In this document: piece by piece, positions 1 to 8,140 of the stretch
Layout: the number at the start of each line of letters is the position of its first letter
How positions within the stretch are numbered: the first letter of the stretch is position 1
Assembly (NCBI GenBank): GCA_021781815.1
Contig: JAJXWB010000014.1
Span: 29,133 to 93,132 of the forward strand
Reading direction: 5' to 3'
DNA length: 64,000 nt
DNA from: Pseudomonadota bacterium
GTDB taxonomy: Bacteria; Pseudomonadota; Alphaproteobacteria; Rhizobiales; Beijerinckiaceae
Notes under the pieces: model-generated
What the model saw: the letters and a program-made list of their open reading frames with translations, nothing else
What the model was told of the DNA's origin: nothing
Database searches by the model: none
Program-made: the position numbers and the translations under genes

Positions 1-140
1 ACGCCGGTCAATTGTGGCCGAACGCCCCACTTCGACCACAGGGTTGCGCAAAATCGCGCCAATCAGGCATGACATGTGTCAAAATCGCCACCGCCCGCCT
101 GGCATAAAGTCCGGCGCAATCCTCACACAACGGTCCGAAC
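1..140. other. leading non-coding stretch
   Basis: No convincing coding region is seen in the first 140 bases. None of the three forward frames resembles the end of a napB or any other recognisable gene, so the cytochrome that follows appears to have its own upstream region. No Fnr box or clear sigma-70 promoter could be picked out. Confidence 0.4.
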
Positions 141-842
141 ATGAGCGAACAGCGCGCGCCCGCGCACTCCAAAGGTTTTGTCAGGCGCCTGTGGGCGTTC
201 ATGGGGCGACCGAGTTCACGCTACTCGATCGCGACGCTGATCATTTTCGGCGGCATCGGCGGCATTGTGTTCTGGGGCGGTTTCAATTGGGCGATGGAAG
301 TCGCCAACACCGAGGAATTCTGCGTGTCCTGCCACGAAATGAACGACACGCCCTACAAGGAATTGCAGCACACGATCCATTTCAAGAACCGCTCGGGCGT
401 GCGCGCGACCTGCCCGGACTGCCATGTGCCACGTCCCTTCATATGGAAGATCAAGCGCAAGATCGAAGCCTCGAACGAGGTGATGCACAAGCTCCTGGGC
501 ACCGTCGATACGCCGGAGAAATTCGAGGCCCATCGCCTCGATCTCGCCAAGCAGGTCTGGGCGGCGATGCGGGCGACGGATTCGCGCGAGTGCCGCAATT
601 GTCACCAGGAACATTCGATGGACCCGGCGAAGCAGACGCCCAAGGCGGTCAAGGCCATGCAGGACGGCTTCGCCAAGGGCATGACGTGCATCGACTGCCA
701 TGCCGGCATCGCCCACCATATGCCGCACGATCCGCTGGACGACGACGATGATTCGCCGACGCCGGCCGACAGCCCCGGGACGCCCAAGGCCACGCAAGCC
801 ACGACGGAAACACCGACAGCCCCGGCGCCGGCCAGGAACTGA
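141..842 (+). CDS. NapC/NirT-family membrane-anchored tetrahaem cytochrome c
   Basis: 233 aa. A short cytoplasmic N-terminus is followed by one membrane anchor (about residues 28-52) and four CxxCH haem sites at about residues 61 (CVSCH), 91 (CPDCH), 151 (CRNCH) and 183 (CIDCH). This is the NapC/NirT/TorC arrangement: a periplasmic quinol dehydrogenase passing electrons from the membrane quinol pool to a periplasmic reductase. No reductase partner (napAB, nirS, torA) is adjacent, so the electron acceptor is unknown. The C-terminus after the last haem is an unusual tail of about 40 residues, acidic (DDDDD) and then rich in Pro, Thr and Ala. The family assignment is firm; calling it napC would need the partner. 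Confidence 0.9.
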   Translation: MSEQRAPAHSKGFVRRLWAFMGRPSSRYSIATLIIFGGIGGIVFWGGFNWAMEVANTEEFCVSCHEMNDTPYKELQHTIHFKNRSGVRATCPDCHVPRPFIWKIKRKIEASNEVMHKLLGTVDTPEKFEAHRLDLAKQVWAAMRATDSRECRNCHQEHSMDPAKQTPKAVKAMQDGFAKGMTCIDCHAGIAHHMPHDPLDDDDDSPTPADSPGTPKATQATTETPTAPAPARN

Positions 843-926
843 CCGGCCGACGAGACGCCCTGCCGCCGCTTGCATCCGCGCGGCAGTCCGGCCAAAAGTC
901 CGACGACGGACAGCGCAGGGGCGGAC

Positions 927-1802
927 ATGGCCAAACCTATCATCGGCATCATCGGCGGCTCGGGAGTCTACAATCTGCCCGGCCTCCAGGATCTGCGCGA
1001 GGAGGCGATCGCGACGCCCTGGGGCGAGCCGTCCGACTCGCTGCATTTCGGCCGTATCGGAGCGACGGAAGCCGTGTTCCTGCCGCGCCACGGGCGCGGG
1101 CACAGGCTGTCGCCGTCCGGCATCAACTACCGAGCCAATATCGACGCTCTGAAACGCGCCGGCGTCACCGACATAGTATCGGTTTCGGCTTGCGGCTCGT
1201 TCCGCGAACACCTCTATCCCGGACTGTTCGTGCTGGTCGATCAGTTCGTCGATCGCACCTTCGGCCGCGAAAGTTCGTTTTTCGGCAACGGTTGCGTCGC
1301 GCATGTGTCGATGGCGCACCCGGTCGCGCCGCGGCTTGCCGAGCGCATCGCCGCCGCAGCCGCGGCTGAAAGCATCGCCTTCGTCAATGGCGGAACCTAT
1401 GTCTGCATGGAAGGCCCGCAATTCAGCTCCTACGCGGAATCGCTGACCTACAAGGCCGCCGGCTACGACGTGATCGGCATGACCGCCTGCCCCGAGGCCA
1501 AGCTCGCGCGCGAGGCGGAAATCTCCTACGCGACCATAGCCATGGTTACGGATTTCGACTGCTGGCATCCCGAACACGACGACGTCGACGTCGCCTCGAT
1601 CATCAGGATCGTCAATGAAAATGCCGCGAAAGCGGCGCGGCTGCTGGCGCGCCTGCTCACGGACATGCCGGCCGAGCGCGAACCATGTCCGATCGGCTCC
1701 GACCGTGCGCTCGACACCGCGCTGATCACAGCGAAGGACGCGCGCGATCCGGCCCTCCTGTCGAAGCTCGACGCGATCATGGCCCGGGTGAACCGGGCCT
1801 GA
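927..1802 (+). CDS. mtnP: S-methyl-5'-thioadenosine phosphorylase
   Basis: 291 aa. It cleaves methylthioadenosine, the by-product of polyamine and homoserine-lactone synthesis, to adenine and 5-methylthioribose-1-phosphate. The start MAKPIIGIIGGSGVYNLPG is the family N-terminus with its GGSG phosphate-binding loop; further upstream in-frame codons look non-coding. The substrate-binding segments VCMEGPQFSSYAES and GMTACPEAKLAREAEI are intact and the length is normal. apt, which recycles the adenine, lies 300 bases downstream, and mtnA, which takes the sugar product, is at 51.3-52.5 kb. Cytoplasmic. Confidence 0.96.
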   Translation: MAKPIIGIIGGSGVYNLPGLQDLREEAIATPWGEPSDSLHFGRIGATEAVFLPRHGRGHRLSPSGINYRANIDALKRAGVTDIVSVSACGSFREHLYPGLFVLVDQFVDRTFGRESSFFGNGCVAHVSMAHPVAPRLAERIAAAAAAESIAFVNGGTYVCMEGPQFSSYAESLTYKAAGYDVIGMTACPEAKLAREAEISYATIAMVTDFDCWHPEHDDVDVASIIRIVNENAAKAARLLARLLTDMPAEREPCPIGSDRALDTALITAKDARDPALLSKLDAIMARVNRA

Positions 1803-1825
1803 CCTGTCTGGAGTAGTCCCGCGCT

Positions 1826-2023
1826 TCACATCCGCGTGGTCATGCCGTGCCAGGCGCCGAAGCCGAGCAGGCCCCAGAGCAGCGAAAAGATAATGCTCAT
1901 GATCACCGACAGCGCGATGGTCGCGGGGATCGCCGCAATTCCCCATTTGATGAAAATGCCGACGAGGCGGCCGAAGGGAATGTCGATGTCGACAATGGTG
2001 ACGGGCTGACCTGAACCGTTCAT
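1826..2023 (-). CDS. small single-span membrane protein, function unknown
   Basis: 65 aa on the strand opposite to its neighbours mtnP and apt. Residues about 20-58 are strongly hydrophobic (GIFIKWGIAAIPATIALSVI and following) with a Trp/Gly-rich end, giving one or two membrane spans. The short N-terminus contains VDIDIPFGRLV. No family is recognised with certainty. The sequence is clearly protein-like (hydrophobic run, acidic and basic ends), so it is probably a real gene. It lies back to back with apt, with about 80 bases between the starts. Confidence 0.65.
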   Translation of the reverse strand: MNGSGQPVTIVDIDIPFGRLVGIFIKWGIAAIPATIALSVIMSIIFSLLWGLLGFGAWHGMTTRM

Positions 2024-2106
2024 GACGCTTTCCTTTCCACTGGTTCTGTGGTCATCAAAGCATAGCAGGTCACAGCAAACGAGCCCCGCCTGAAAGAGCC
2101 TCGCCC

Positions 2107-2655
2107 ATGCAGACGCAATCGCTCGAATCCATGCTCGAACAGTCGATCCGGACGATACCCGACTATCCCAAGCCCGGCGTCATGTTCCGCGACATCACGA
2201 CCCTGCTCGGCGATGCGCGCGCCTTCCGCCGCGCAGTGGACGAACTCGTCCATCCCTGGGCCGGCCAGCGCATCGACAAGGTCGCGGGCATGGAGGCGCG
2301 CGGCTTCATCCTCGGCGGCGCGGTCGCGCATCAGCTTTCGGCCGGGTTCGTTCCGATCCGCAAGAAAGGCAAGCTGCCGCACGCCAAGGTCTCGATCGCC
2401 TATTCGCTGGAATACGGCCTCGACGAAATGGAGATGCACGAGGACGCCGTGACGCCCGGCGAGCGCGTCATTCTCGTCGATGATCTCATCGCCACCGGCG
2501 GCACGGCCGAAGGCGCGGTGAAGCTCCTGAAGAAGATCGGGGCCAATGTCGTCGCCGCCTGCTTCGTCATCGACCTGCCGGACCTCGGCGGCGCGCAGAA
2601 AATCCGTGATCTCGGCGTGCCCGTGCGAACGCTGGTCGCCTTCGGCGGACACTGA
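2107..2655 (+). CDS. apt: adenine phosphoribosyltransferase
   Basis: 182 aa. It converts adenine and PRPP to AMP and pyrophosphate in the cytoplasm. The type I phosphoribosyltransferase PRPP loop [14 protein letters not shown] is at about residues 121-134, and the family N-terminal signature with [16 protein letters not shown] is present. Length matches the family. A start at the inner Met-9 ([16 protein letters not shown]) is also possible. Placement beside mtnP suggests it mainly recovers adenine released from methylthioadenosine. Confidence 0.97.
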   Translation: MQTQSLESMLEQSIRTIPDYPKPGVMFRDITTLLGDARAFRRAVDELVHPWAGQRIDKVAGMEARGFILGGAVAHQLSAGFVPIRKKGKLPHAKVSIAYSLEYGLDEMEMHEDAVTPGERVILVDDLIATGGTAEGAVKLLKKIGANVVAACFVIDLPDLGGAQKIRDLGVPVRTLVAFGGH

Positions 2656-2663
2656 GGCGCCGC

Positions 2664-4217
2664 GTGGACCGGGCCGCTGTCGCCGGGCGCCTGTCGCTCG
2701 CCCCTGCGGCCAGGCTTTCCAATTCGATGCTTTTGTCCCTCGCGGCGCTGATCGTCGTTGCGCCGGTCTTCGCCTTCGCGGCAGCCCTGCGACCGGCCGC
2801 CATGGCGCCGGTCGCAGCGGCCGGCATCGGGACCATCGCGCTGTTCGTGACGGCGCGCGCAAAAACAGGATCAGTGCTGGCGGCCCGCCCCGACTGGCGG
2901 GCGCTCGCGGCCTGCCTCGCCGCGGCGCTCCTCCTCTGCCTGCTCGGCGGCGAGGGGCACATGTTCTTTTCGCCCTCCGACTGGTTCACCCGCGATTCCG
3001 TCCTCGCCGACCTCGTGCGCAATGGGTTTCCGGTCTTCTATCGCGTCGATGGCCAGGACTATCTGTTGCGCGCGCCGCTCGGCATGTACCTGATCCCGGC
3101 GCTCGTCGGCCGCATGTCCAGCCTGGAAGCCGCGCATTTCGCGTTGCTCGCACAGAACGCCACGCTGCTCGGCCTCATGTTCTATCTGCTCTCGCAGGCG
3201 TCGGAGGCGCCCAGAGCCCGCTTCCTGATGCTGCTCGTCCTCTTCAGCCCCGTCGACATCGTCCCGCGGCTCGCCGCCGATTTCGCGGCATGGCGCGAAA
3301 CGGGCGCATTCGTCCTCAACCCGCTGACGAACTTCTGGAACCCCCTGTTCAAATACTGGGGCCAGATTCCATCGTTGTTCTGGGCGACGAACCATGCGCT
3401 CGCCGGCTGGTTCTTCGGTCTGCTGTTCCTGCTTCGCCTTCGCCGCGAAATCGACGACGCGCCGCTCGCGCTGGGCTTTGTGGCGCTGCTGTTCTGGTCT
3501 CCGCTGTCGATGATCGGCGCGGCGCCCTTCCTGGCGTTGCAGATGGCGCGGACTCCCGTGGCGCGCCTGCTTGGCGCGCGCAATCTCGCCGCTGCGGCGA
3601 TCGGTCTCGGCTTCGCGCCGATGGCGATCTACCTGTCGCTCGATTCCGGATCGATCACGCACGAATGGCTGATCGGCAAGAGCGGCTTCTGGGCCTGGTA
3701 TCTGGCGCTGCTCATCTTCAGCATCCCGCAGGCCTGGCTCGTGCTTGGCGCCTGGCGCGACGTGCCGCGATGGCAGCGGCCGGCCGTGGCGCTGGCCATC
3801 GCATTGCTGATGCTGGCGCCGTTCTACCGCATCGGCGCGAACGAAGAATACAACGACATGGCGATGCGCTGCACGATTGTGCCGCTGTTCGTGCTCGGCT
3901 TCGCCTTCTGCCGGGTCGCGCCACAATTCATCGCAGCGCGCGGGATGCTTGCGTTCGTCTGCGCGCTGGTCGTGACGCTGTCCGCCGTCACCGGCCTGCT
4001 GGAGATCCGGCGCGCCATCGCCGATCCCGCCTATGCGATCAACGATTGCAACCTGCTGACCTCGACCGCCAAGATCTATCCGGGCTTCATGCCGACGAAT
4101 TATCTCGCCGTGATGACAGCCATTCCGGACTGGCTGCTCGGCCGCAACGGGCCGCGGCTTGAAGCCGAAAGGCGCGTGTGCTGGCCCGGTTATTCGCTCC
4201 TGCCGGCGGGATCCTGA
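2664..4217 (+). CDS. polytopic membrane protein, possibly GT-C-like
   Basis: 517 aa with a GTG start 8 bases after apt; an alternative start is the ATG at 2727. About ten hydrophobic segments cover most of the length. After the third segment comes a loop with SDWFTRDSVLADLVRNG, then GMYLIPALVGR. An Asp-rich first large loop followed by many spans is reminiscent of GT-C lipid-linked glycosyltransferases, but no diagnostic motif is certain, so this is inference. A late loop holds NEEYNDMAMR and a hydrophilic C-terminus. The last 28 bases overlap the end of the convergent esterase gene. It could be co-transcribed with apt. Confidence 0.7.
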   Translation: MDRAAVAGRLSLAPAARLSNSMLLSLAALIVVAPVFAFAAALRPAAMAPVAAAGIGTIALFVTARAKTGSVLAARPDWRALAACLAAALLLCLLGGEGHMFFSPSDWFTRDSVLADLVRNGFPVFYRVDGQDYLLRAPLGMYLIPALVGRMSSLEAAHFALLAQNATLLGLMFYLLSQASEAPRARFLMLLVLFSPVDIVPRLAADFAAWRETGAFVLNPLTNFWNPLFKYWGQIPSLFWATNHALAGWFFGLLFLLRLRREIDDAPLALGFVALLFWSPLSMIGAAPFLALQMARTPVARLLGARNLAAAAIGLGFAPMAIYLSLDSGSITHEWLIGKSGFWAWYLALLIFSIPQAWLVLGAWRDVPRWQRPAVALAIALLMLAPFYRIGANEEYNDMAMRCTIVPLFVLGFAFCRVAPQFIAARGMLAFVCALVVTLSAVTGLLEIRRAIADPAYAINDCNLLTSTAKIYPGFMPTNYLAVMTAIPDWLLGRNGPRLEAERRVCWPGYSLLPAGS

Positions 4218-5272
4218 GCGGCCGTCACCTTTTTGAGAAACTGGAGAGCGCGGCCCAGAGCCTGCTTGCTGGCGTCAAGATCGAGATCAAACTGGTATTC
4301 GTGCTGGAGCGGCGGCGCATAGTCGGCGGGATAGAACAATGTGTCGACCGCAACGCCCTTGCCTCTCAGCCTGTCGACCAGCGCGATCGAATGCTCTCGC
4401 AGCGGATCCGAATTGCCGGCTGAAACAAAAGCCGGCGGAAAGTTCGGCGTCAGGTAGCGGGCGACCGACACGGTCGAGAAGGCCGGATCGTTCAGAAAAT
4501 CCATCGCGCCGCTGTAAGCCCGGAGATAGGCGCGCCGGATTTTCCCTTCAGGGCCGCCGAGATCGAACAAAGCCAGATCGTAGACGCCACAGAAGAGCAG
4601 CGCGCCTCGCAGTTGATCACGTCCGATCGTGGACGCGACGCCGACCTTCCGGCCATAAGAGGGGTCCATCGCGATCTCCGCCGCCTGCGCCGCGATCTGC
4701 GCGCCCGCCGAATCGCCCGCCAGCACCAGCCGGCGCGGATCGACATGCAGGCGCCCCGCTTCGCGCGTGAGAAACGCGAGCGCGGCGAAGGTCTGCCGCA
4801 CCGGCGTCGGATAGATCGCCCCGGGAGCCAGTGAATAATTGACGGCGACCGCCACAAAGCCGCTCGCCGCGATCAGCTTGAGATAGCCGGCCACGTCCCT
4901 TTTGTCGCCGGCGAGCCATCCGCCGCCATGCAGCCAGACCACCGTGGGCAGCCCCTGCCCCTCATGCAGGCCCGTCGGAAAATAGACATCGAGCGCAGCC
5001 GCGCCCCCCGCAGCGTCGTAAACCAGATCGCGGACAGCCGAGACGCCGGACGGCGCATGTCGCTCCATCGCCGCCGCAACGGCGGCGCCGCTGCGGTCAT
5101 AGTCGCGCCGGATCAGCAGCGCCCTTGGCCACGGACTGAGGCTGAAGGCGGCGTATCCCGCCGCGCCCGCGACAGCCGCGGCGGCGAAAATCAAATGAGC
5201 GAGCTTGCGCAGTTTCAAGGTCCGGTCTCGCAGGAGCGTCTCGAATTCGAGACGGCGGCAGGCAAACTTCAC
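4190..5272 (-). CDS. alpha/beta hydrolase, hormone-sensitive-lipase-like esterase
   Basis: 360 aa from a GTG start. An N-terminal hydrophobic segment (about residues 24-48) looks like a signal anchor. The catalytic domain has the oxyanion-hole motif HGGGW at about 115-119, the nucleophile motif GDSAG at about 186-190 (Ser-188), and candidate acid and histidine residues near NSDPLREH and LQHEYQF. Family members hydrolyse short acyl or aryl esters; the natural substrate cannot be read from sequence. It lies 21 bases downstream of the MaoC gene on the same strand, which suggests co-transcription. Its 3' end overlaps the end of the convergent membrane-protein gene by 28 bases. Confidence 0.9.
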   Translation of the reverse strand: MKFACRRLEFETLLRDRTLKLRKLAHLIFAAAAVAGAAGYAAFSLSPWPRALLIRRDYDRSGAAVAAAMERHAPSGVSAVRDLVYDAAGGAAALDVYFPTGLHEGQGLPTVVWLHGGGWLAGDKRDVAGYLKLIAASGFVAVAVNYSLAPGAIYPTPVRQTFAALAFLTREAGRLHVDPRRLVLAGDSAGAQIAAQAAEIAMDPSYGRKVGVASTIGRDQLRGALLFCGVYDLALFDLGGPEGKIRRAYLRAYSGAMDFLNDPAFSTVSVARYLTPNFPPAFVSAGNSDPLREHSIALVDRLRGKGVAVDTLFYPADYAPPLQHEYQFDLDLDASKQALGRALQFLKKVTAAQDPAGRSE

Positions 5273-5293
5273 CCGTCGTTTGCGCCGGCCGGT

Positions 5294-6319
5294 CTACCCT
5301 TCGCGCGACCGAATGAAGCCGGACCCCCGGAATTCGAAGACGAGTTCGCCCTTCTGGTTCACGCCGGTATTGTGGTTGAACACCAGCCCCCAGCCAGGCT
5401 TCGATGTCTGCCGCGTCTCGATGATCTGGGTTGCATAGGTCACGACATCGCCAGCGAAGACTGGCCGGGGCCAGCGCAGGTGCATGAAGCCCGGCGAGGG
5501 CCCGCCCTGCGGCGTCTCGATTCCCTGCGCATTGAGTTCACGCTGCACGCGATCGCGCATGAGGACGACATTGCGCATCCAGAGCGACGCAGTCTGCCAG
5601 CCGGATGCGGCCAGCGCGCCGAAATGGCTGGCGCGCGCCGCCGCCTCGTCCATATGGAACGGCTGCGGATCATAAAGCGAGGCAAAGGCGACGATATTGT
5701 CCTTCGTGAAGCTTTCGGCGCCCAGTTCTATATAGGCGCCGACCTGCAGGTCTTCGAGCCAGCCGGCGAAGGGACGCGCGCGGCCGCGCGCCTCGACCCG
5801 CGGCAGGGCGTGCGTGGGATGCGGAACCGCCGGTTCCGCCGGCGCGCCGGCGACCGCTCCTGAAAGGTCCGGCCGCCGCAGCCCGATCAACTGTGTATGT
5901 TTCTGCCGCAGGATGACTTCGCCGCGCTGATTCGAGACATCGACCTGCATGGCGACCAGCCCCATGTCCGGGCGCGTGCGCGACACGCGCTTGTGCAGGA
6001 TGGTGCGGCGGCCCGCCAGAACGTCGCCCGGACGCAATGGCTTTTCCCAGCGCATCTCGTCGATGCCCGGCGCGCCCATCGAGGCGGTGCGGCGGACCCA
6101 GTGATCGTAATTGAGCCGCATGGCGAGACAGCAGGAATGCCAGCCGGATGCGCAGAGGCCGCCGAGCATGGTGTGTTTCGCGGCCTCCTCGTCCAGGTGG
6201 AACGGCTGCGGATCGTACATCTCCGCAAAGCGGATGATTTCGTCCCTGGTGATCGCGCGCGTATCTGCGAAGTCGAAAATCGAACCGGGGACGAAATCCT
6301 CATAGTAGAATTCGGGCAT
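5294..6319 (-). CDS. tandem MaoC-like (hotdog) dehydratase domain protein
   Basis: 341 aa starting at MPEFYYEDFVPGS; codons further upstream look non-coding. The protein is a duplication. Each half has the hotdog hydratase pattern with ASLYDPQPFHMDE or AEMYDPQPFHLDE, followed by a Gly/Ala-rich segment containing ASGW and a VLAGRR or VFAGDVV motif. MaoC/R-hydratase domains hydrate or dehydrate enoyl-CoA or enoyl-ACP thioesters, using Asp and His of a D-x4-H motif. Here D-P-Q-P-F-H occurs in both halves, so both sites may be active. Substrate unknown. It is divergent from the Crp/Fnr gene with about 100 bases between starts, so shared regulation is possible. Confidence 0.88.
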   Translation of the reverse strand: MPEFYYEDFVPGSIFDFADTRAITRDEIIRFAEMYDPQPFHLDEEAAKHTMLGGLCASGWHSCCLAMRLNYDHWVRRTASMGAPGIDEMRWEKPLRPGDVLAGRRTILHKRVSRTRPDMGLVAMQVDVSNQRGEVILRQKHTQLIGLRRPDLSGAVAGAPAEPAVPHPTHALPRVEARGRARPFAGWLEDLQVGAYIELGAESFTKDNIVAFASLYDPQPFHMDEAAARASHFGALAASGWQTASLWMRNVVLMRDRVQRELNAQGIETPQGGPSPGFMHLRWPRPVFAGDVVTYATQIIETRQTSKPGWGLVFNHNTGVNQKGELVFEFRGSGFIRSREG

Positions 6320-6422
6320 GGGGCTCCAAACCTGTGCGGGCGTTGTATCTTCGCTTAGCCGAAGCGGGGCGCGCTGGAAACCGGCGCCGGCACATGACGG
6401 GGCTGCGGTGAAGGGTGAACGG

Positions 6423-7079
6423 ATGTCAGGCTGGATCGATGGCGTTGCCGCGCTCGCGGATCTCGAACCGGACGCGCGCGCCCGCGTTGCGGATCTGCAG
6501 CCCTTCGACATCGGCGCCGGCCGCATCCTGTTCTCGCCCGGCGCCGCTTGCACGGGGTTTGCTCTCGTGCTTTCGGGCGTCGTCCGCGTCGGCGTCAATT
6601 CCGAAGGCGGACGCGCGCTCGTACTCTATCGCGTGACGACCGATGAGGTCTGCGTGCAGACGACGCTCTGTCTGATGGCTGGCCTCGAATATACGGCCGA
6701 GGGCGTGACCGAAACGCCGGCGCGGCTCGTCATGATTCCGGCCGCCCGCTTCGACGAACTGATGGCCATATCGAAGGTTTTCCGCAGCTTCGTCTTTTCG
6801 CGTTTCGGCGCGCGATTGCAGGATATTTCCAAACTGCTGGAGACCATCGCTTTCGCTCGTGTCGATTCACGGCTCGCCGCCGCGCTCATCGCGCGCGCCA
6901 ACCCCGATGGCCTGATCGTCTCGACGCATCAGGGTCTTGCGGAAGAGGTCGGAACCGCGCGCGAGGTGGTCAGCCGCCAGCTCGAAGCATTTTCCAGGGC
7001 CGGAATGGTGCGGCTGTCGCGCGGCGAGGTCCGCCTGATCGACCGCACGGCTTTGGAAGCCCGCGCGTCTGTGACATGA
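6423..7079 (+). CDS. Crp/Fnr-family transcriptional regulator
   Basis: 218 aa starting at MSGWIDGVAALADLE. An N-terminal cyclic-nucleotide-type sensor domain (about residues 10-125) is followed by a long dimerisation helix (about 115-140) and a winged helix-turn-helix (about 150-205) with recognition helix TAREVVSRQLEAFSRAG. There is no N-terminal cysteine cluster, so it is not an oxygen-sensing 4Fe-4S Fnr. The recognition helix combines the Arg-Glu of Crp with the Ser-Arg of Fnr, so its DNA target may be intermediate. The 3' end contains a perfect inverted repeat with TGTGA/TCACA cores. A DUF2892 gene follows on the same strand. Confidence 0.92.
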   Translation: MSGWIDGVAALADLEPDARARVADLQPFDIGAGRILFSPGAACTGFALVLSGVVRVGVNSEGGRALVLYRVTTDEVCVQTTLCLMAGLEYTAEGVTETPARLVMIPAARFDELMAISKVFRSFVFSRFGARLQDISKLLETIAFARVDSRLAAALIARANPDGLIVSTHQGLAEEVGTAREVVSRQLEAFSRAGMVRLSRGEVRLIDRTALEARASVT

Positions 7080-7093
7080 TCACAGACGCGCGG
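7061..7093. promoter_or_regulatory. perfect 14-bp inverted repeat spanning the crp/fnr stop codon
   Basis: The left arm CCGCGCGTCTGTGA (7061-7074) and right arm TCACAGACGCGCGG (7080-7093) are perfect complements around CATGA, which includes the stop codon of the regulator gene. It could be a terminator hairpin, but no T-run follows. It could instead be a Crp-type operator: TGTGA-N5-TCACA is one base shorter than the usual N6. A possible -10 element TATTTA lies at 7133-7138 before the DUF2892 gene, which would put the palindrome near -68. Both roles are inference. Confidence 0.6.
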
Positions 7094-7164
7094 CCCCGGA
7101 TGTAGCATCAAGCAGGCGTCACAGCCGGCGGCTATTTATGCGCCGAACGTCAGGGGAGTTTTCC

Positions 7165-7359
7165 ATGCTTACCAATGAAGGTACGATCGACCGCATTCTG
7201 CGGGTCATTGTCGGTCTCGTTCTGATCGCTCTCGTGTTCGTCGGCCCGCAGACCCCCTGGGGCTGGATCGGCGTCGTGCCGTTGCTGACCGGCATATTCG
7301 GGTTCTGCCCGGCCTATCGAATCTTCGGGCTTTCGACCTGCCCCATGAAGAAGGCCTGA
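7165..7359 (+). CDS. DUF2892 (YgaP-like transmembrane) protein
   Basis: 64 aa starting at MLTNEGTIDRILRVIVG; the codons upstream (from 7138) look like leader. It has the family N-terminus N-x-G-x-x-D-R-x-x-R, two membrane spans and the conserved ending FCPAYRIFGLSTC with two cysteines. The family is the membrane part of YgaP-type rhodanese proteins and often occurs as a stand-alone gene near redox or sulfur regulators. The function of the stand-alone form is unknown. The gene is probably controlled by, or co-transcribed with, the Crp/Fnr gene just upstream. Confidence 0.88.
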   Translation: MLTNEGTIDRILRVIVGLVLIALVFVGPQTPWGWIGVVPLLTGIFGFCPAYRIFGLSTCPMKKA

Positions 7360-7363
7360 ACTC

Positions 7364-7891
7364 TCAGCCTTCGCTCCACCGCTCCGCGGCTGCGTCGTCG
7401 TCGTCCCTGGCGGCGACCCAGTCGCCGGATGAGCCGTCGACGCGGCGCTCCTTCTTCCAGAAGGGCGCGCGGGTCTTGAGAAAATCCATGAGAAACTCGG
7501 CAGCGGCAAAAGCTGCCGCCCTATGCGCCGAGATGGTCACGACCAGCACGATCGGCTCGCCCGGCGCGATTTTTCCGTAGCGATGGATGGCGGTCAGCCC
7601 CATCAGCGGCCAGCGGTCGAGCGCCTCCTGCGCCACGCGCGAAATCTCTTCTTCCGCCATGCCGGGATAATGCTCGAGTTCGAGCGTGGCGAGCGTGCCG
7701 CCCTCGTCCCGGCAAAGTCCGGTGAAGGTCACGATGGCGCCGATATCCGTGCGCCCGGCGGTGAGATGAGCGGATTCGACAGCGACGTCGAATGGCTCCG
7801 ACTGCACGCGCACGTTGCAGGTGCCGGGTTTCCCTCCCCGTGCGTCGGAAGGGAATCCATGGGCGCGGCGATCGACGCCCATCCGCCTCAT
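7364..7891 (-). CDS. moaE: molybdopterin synthase catalytic subunit
   Basis: 175 aa if it starts at the ATG overlapping the moaD stop codon (ATGA). MoaE with the thiocarboxylated C-terminus of MoaD converts cPMP to molybdopterin. Family features are GAIVTFTGLCRDE, LELEHYPGMAEEEI, IHRYGKIAPGEPIV and the substrate lysines in RAPFWKKE. The family body begins at VRVQSEPFDVAVESAHL, so the true start could be the GTG at 7813. The ATG start would add about 26 residues that do not look like family sequence. It is last in a uvrC-pgsA-moaD-moaE run and serves the Mo enzymes NarG and MsrP. Confidence 0.94.
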   Translation of the reverse strand: MRRMGVDRRAHGFPSDARGGKPGTCNVRVQSEPFDVAVESAHLTAGRTDIGAIVTFTGLCRDEGGTLATLELEHYPGMAEEEISRVAQEALDRWPLMGLTAIHRYGKIAPGEPIVLVVTISAHRAAAFAAAEFLMDFLKTRAPFWKKERRVDGSSGDWVAARDDDDAAAERWSEG

Positions 7892-8139
7892 CCACCTGTC
7901 ATCGGAGGGAAAAACGCAATTTCCCTGGCCCCGGCGATCGCGGCGTCGTGCTTGACGTGCGTGCGGTCGATCGCCGCGCGGATCGTCTTCGCATTTTCGA
8001 AAGCGTAGGCGTAATTCTCGCCCTTCGCCGACAGCCAGCCAATGAGATCGGCGACCGTGCGCACGGTCTCGGGCGGGAATATCTCCTCGTCGGTCGCGCC
8101 GATGCGTTCGCGCACCCAGGCGAAATAGACCGCCTTCAC
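7888..8139 (-). CDS. moaD: molybdopterin synthase sulfur carrier subunit
   Basis: 83 aa, a ubiquitin-like beta-grasp protein. It begins MKAVYFAWVRERIG and ends with the invariant double glycine (FFPPMTGG), which is adenylated and converted to a thiocarboxylate before sulfur transfer in MoaE. The gene lies one base from the pgsA stop codon and overlaps moaE by 4 bases, so the three are translationally coupled. Length and ending are standard. Confidence 0.96.
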   Translation of the reverse strand: MKAVYFAWVRERIGATDEEIFPPETVRTVADLIGWLSAKGENYAYAFENAKTIRAAIDRTHVKHDAAIAGAREIAFFPPMTGG

Positions 8140-8140
8140 C

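Noticed and set aside
216..1946. A 576-codon minus-strand open frame across the cytochrome and mtnP
   Set aside because: It spans two confident plus-strand genes and the gap between them and has a shadow-like composition.
7350..7372. GAAGGC/GCCTTC inverted repeat at the convergent ends of the DUF2892 gene and moaE
   Set aside because: Six-base arms inside the two coding ends without a T-run; could be chance.
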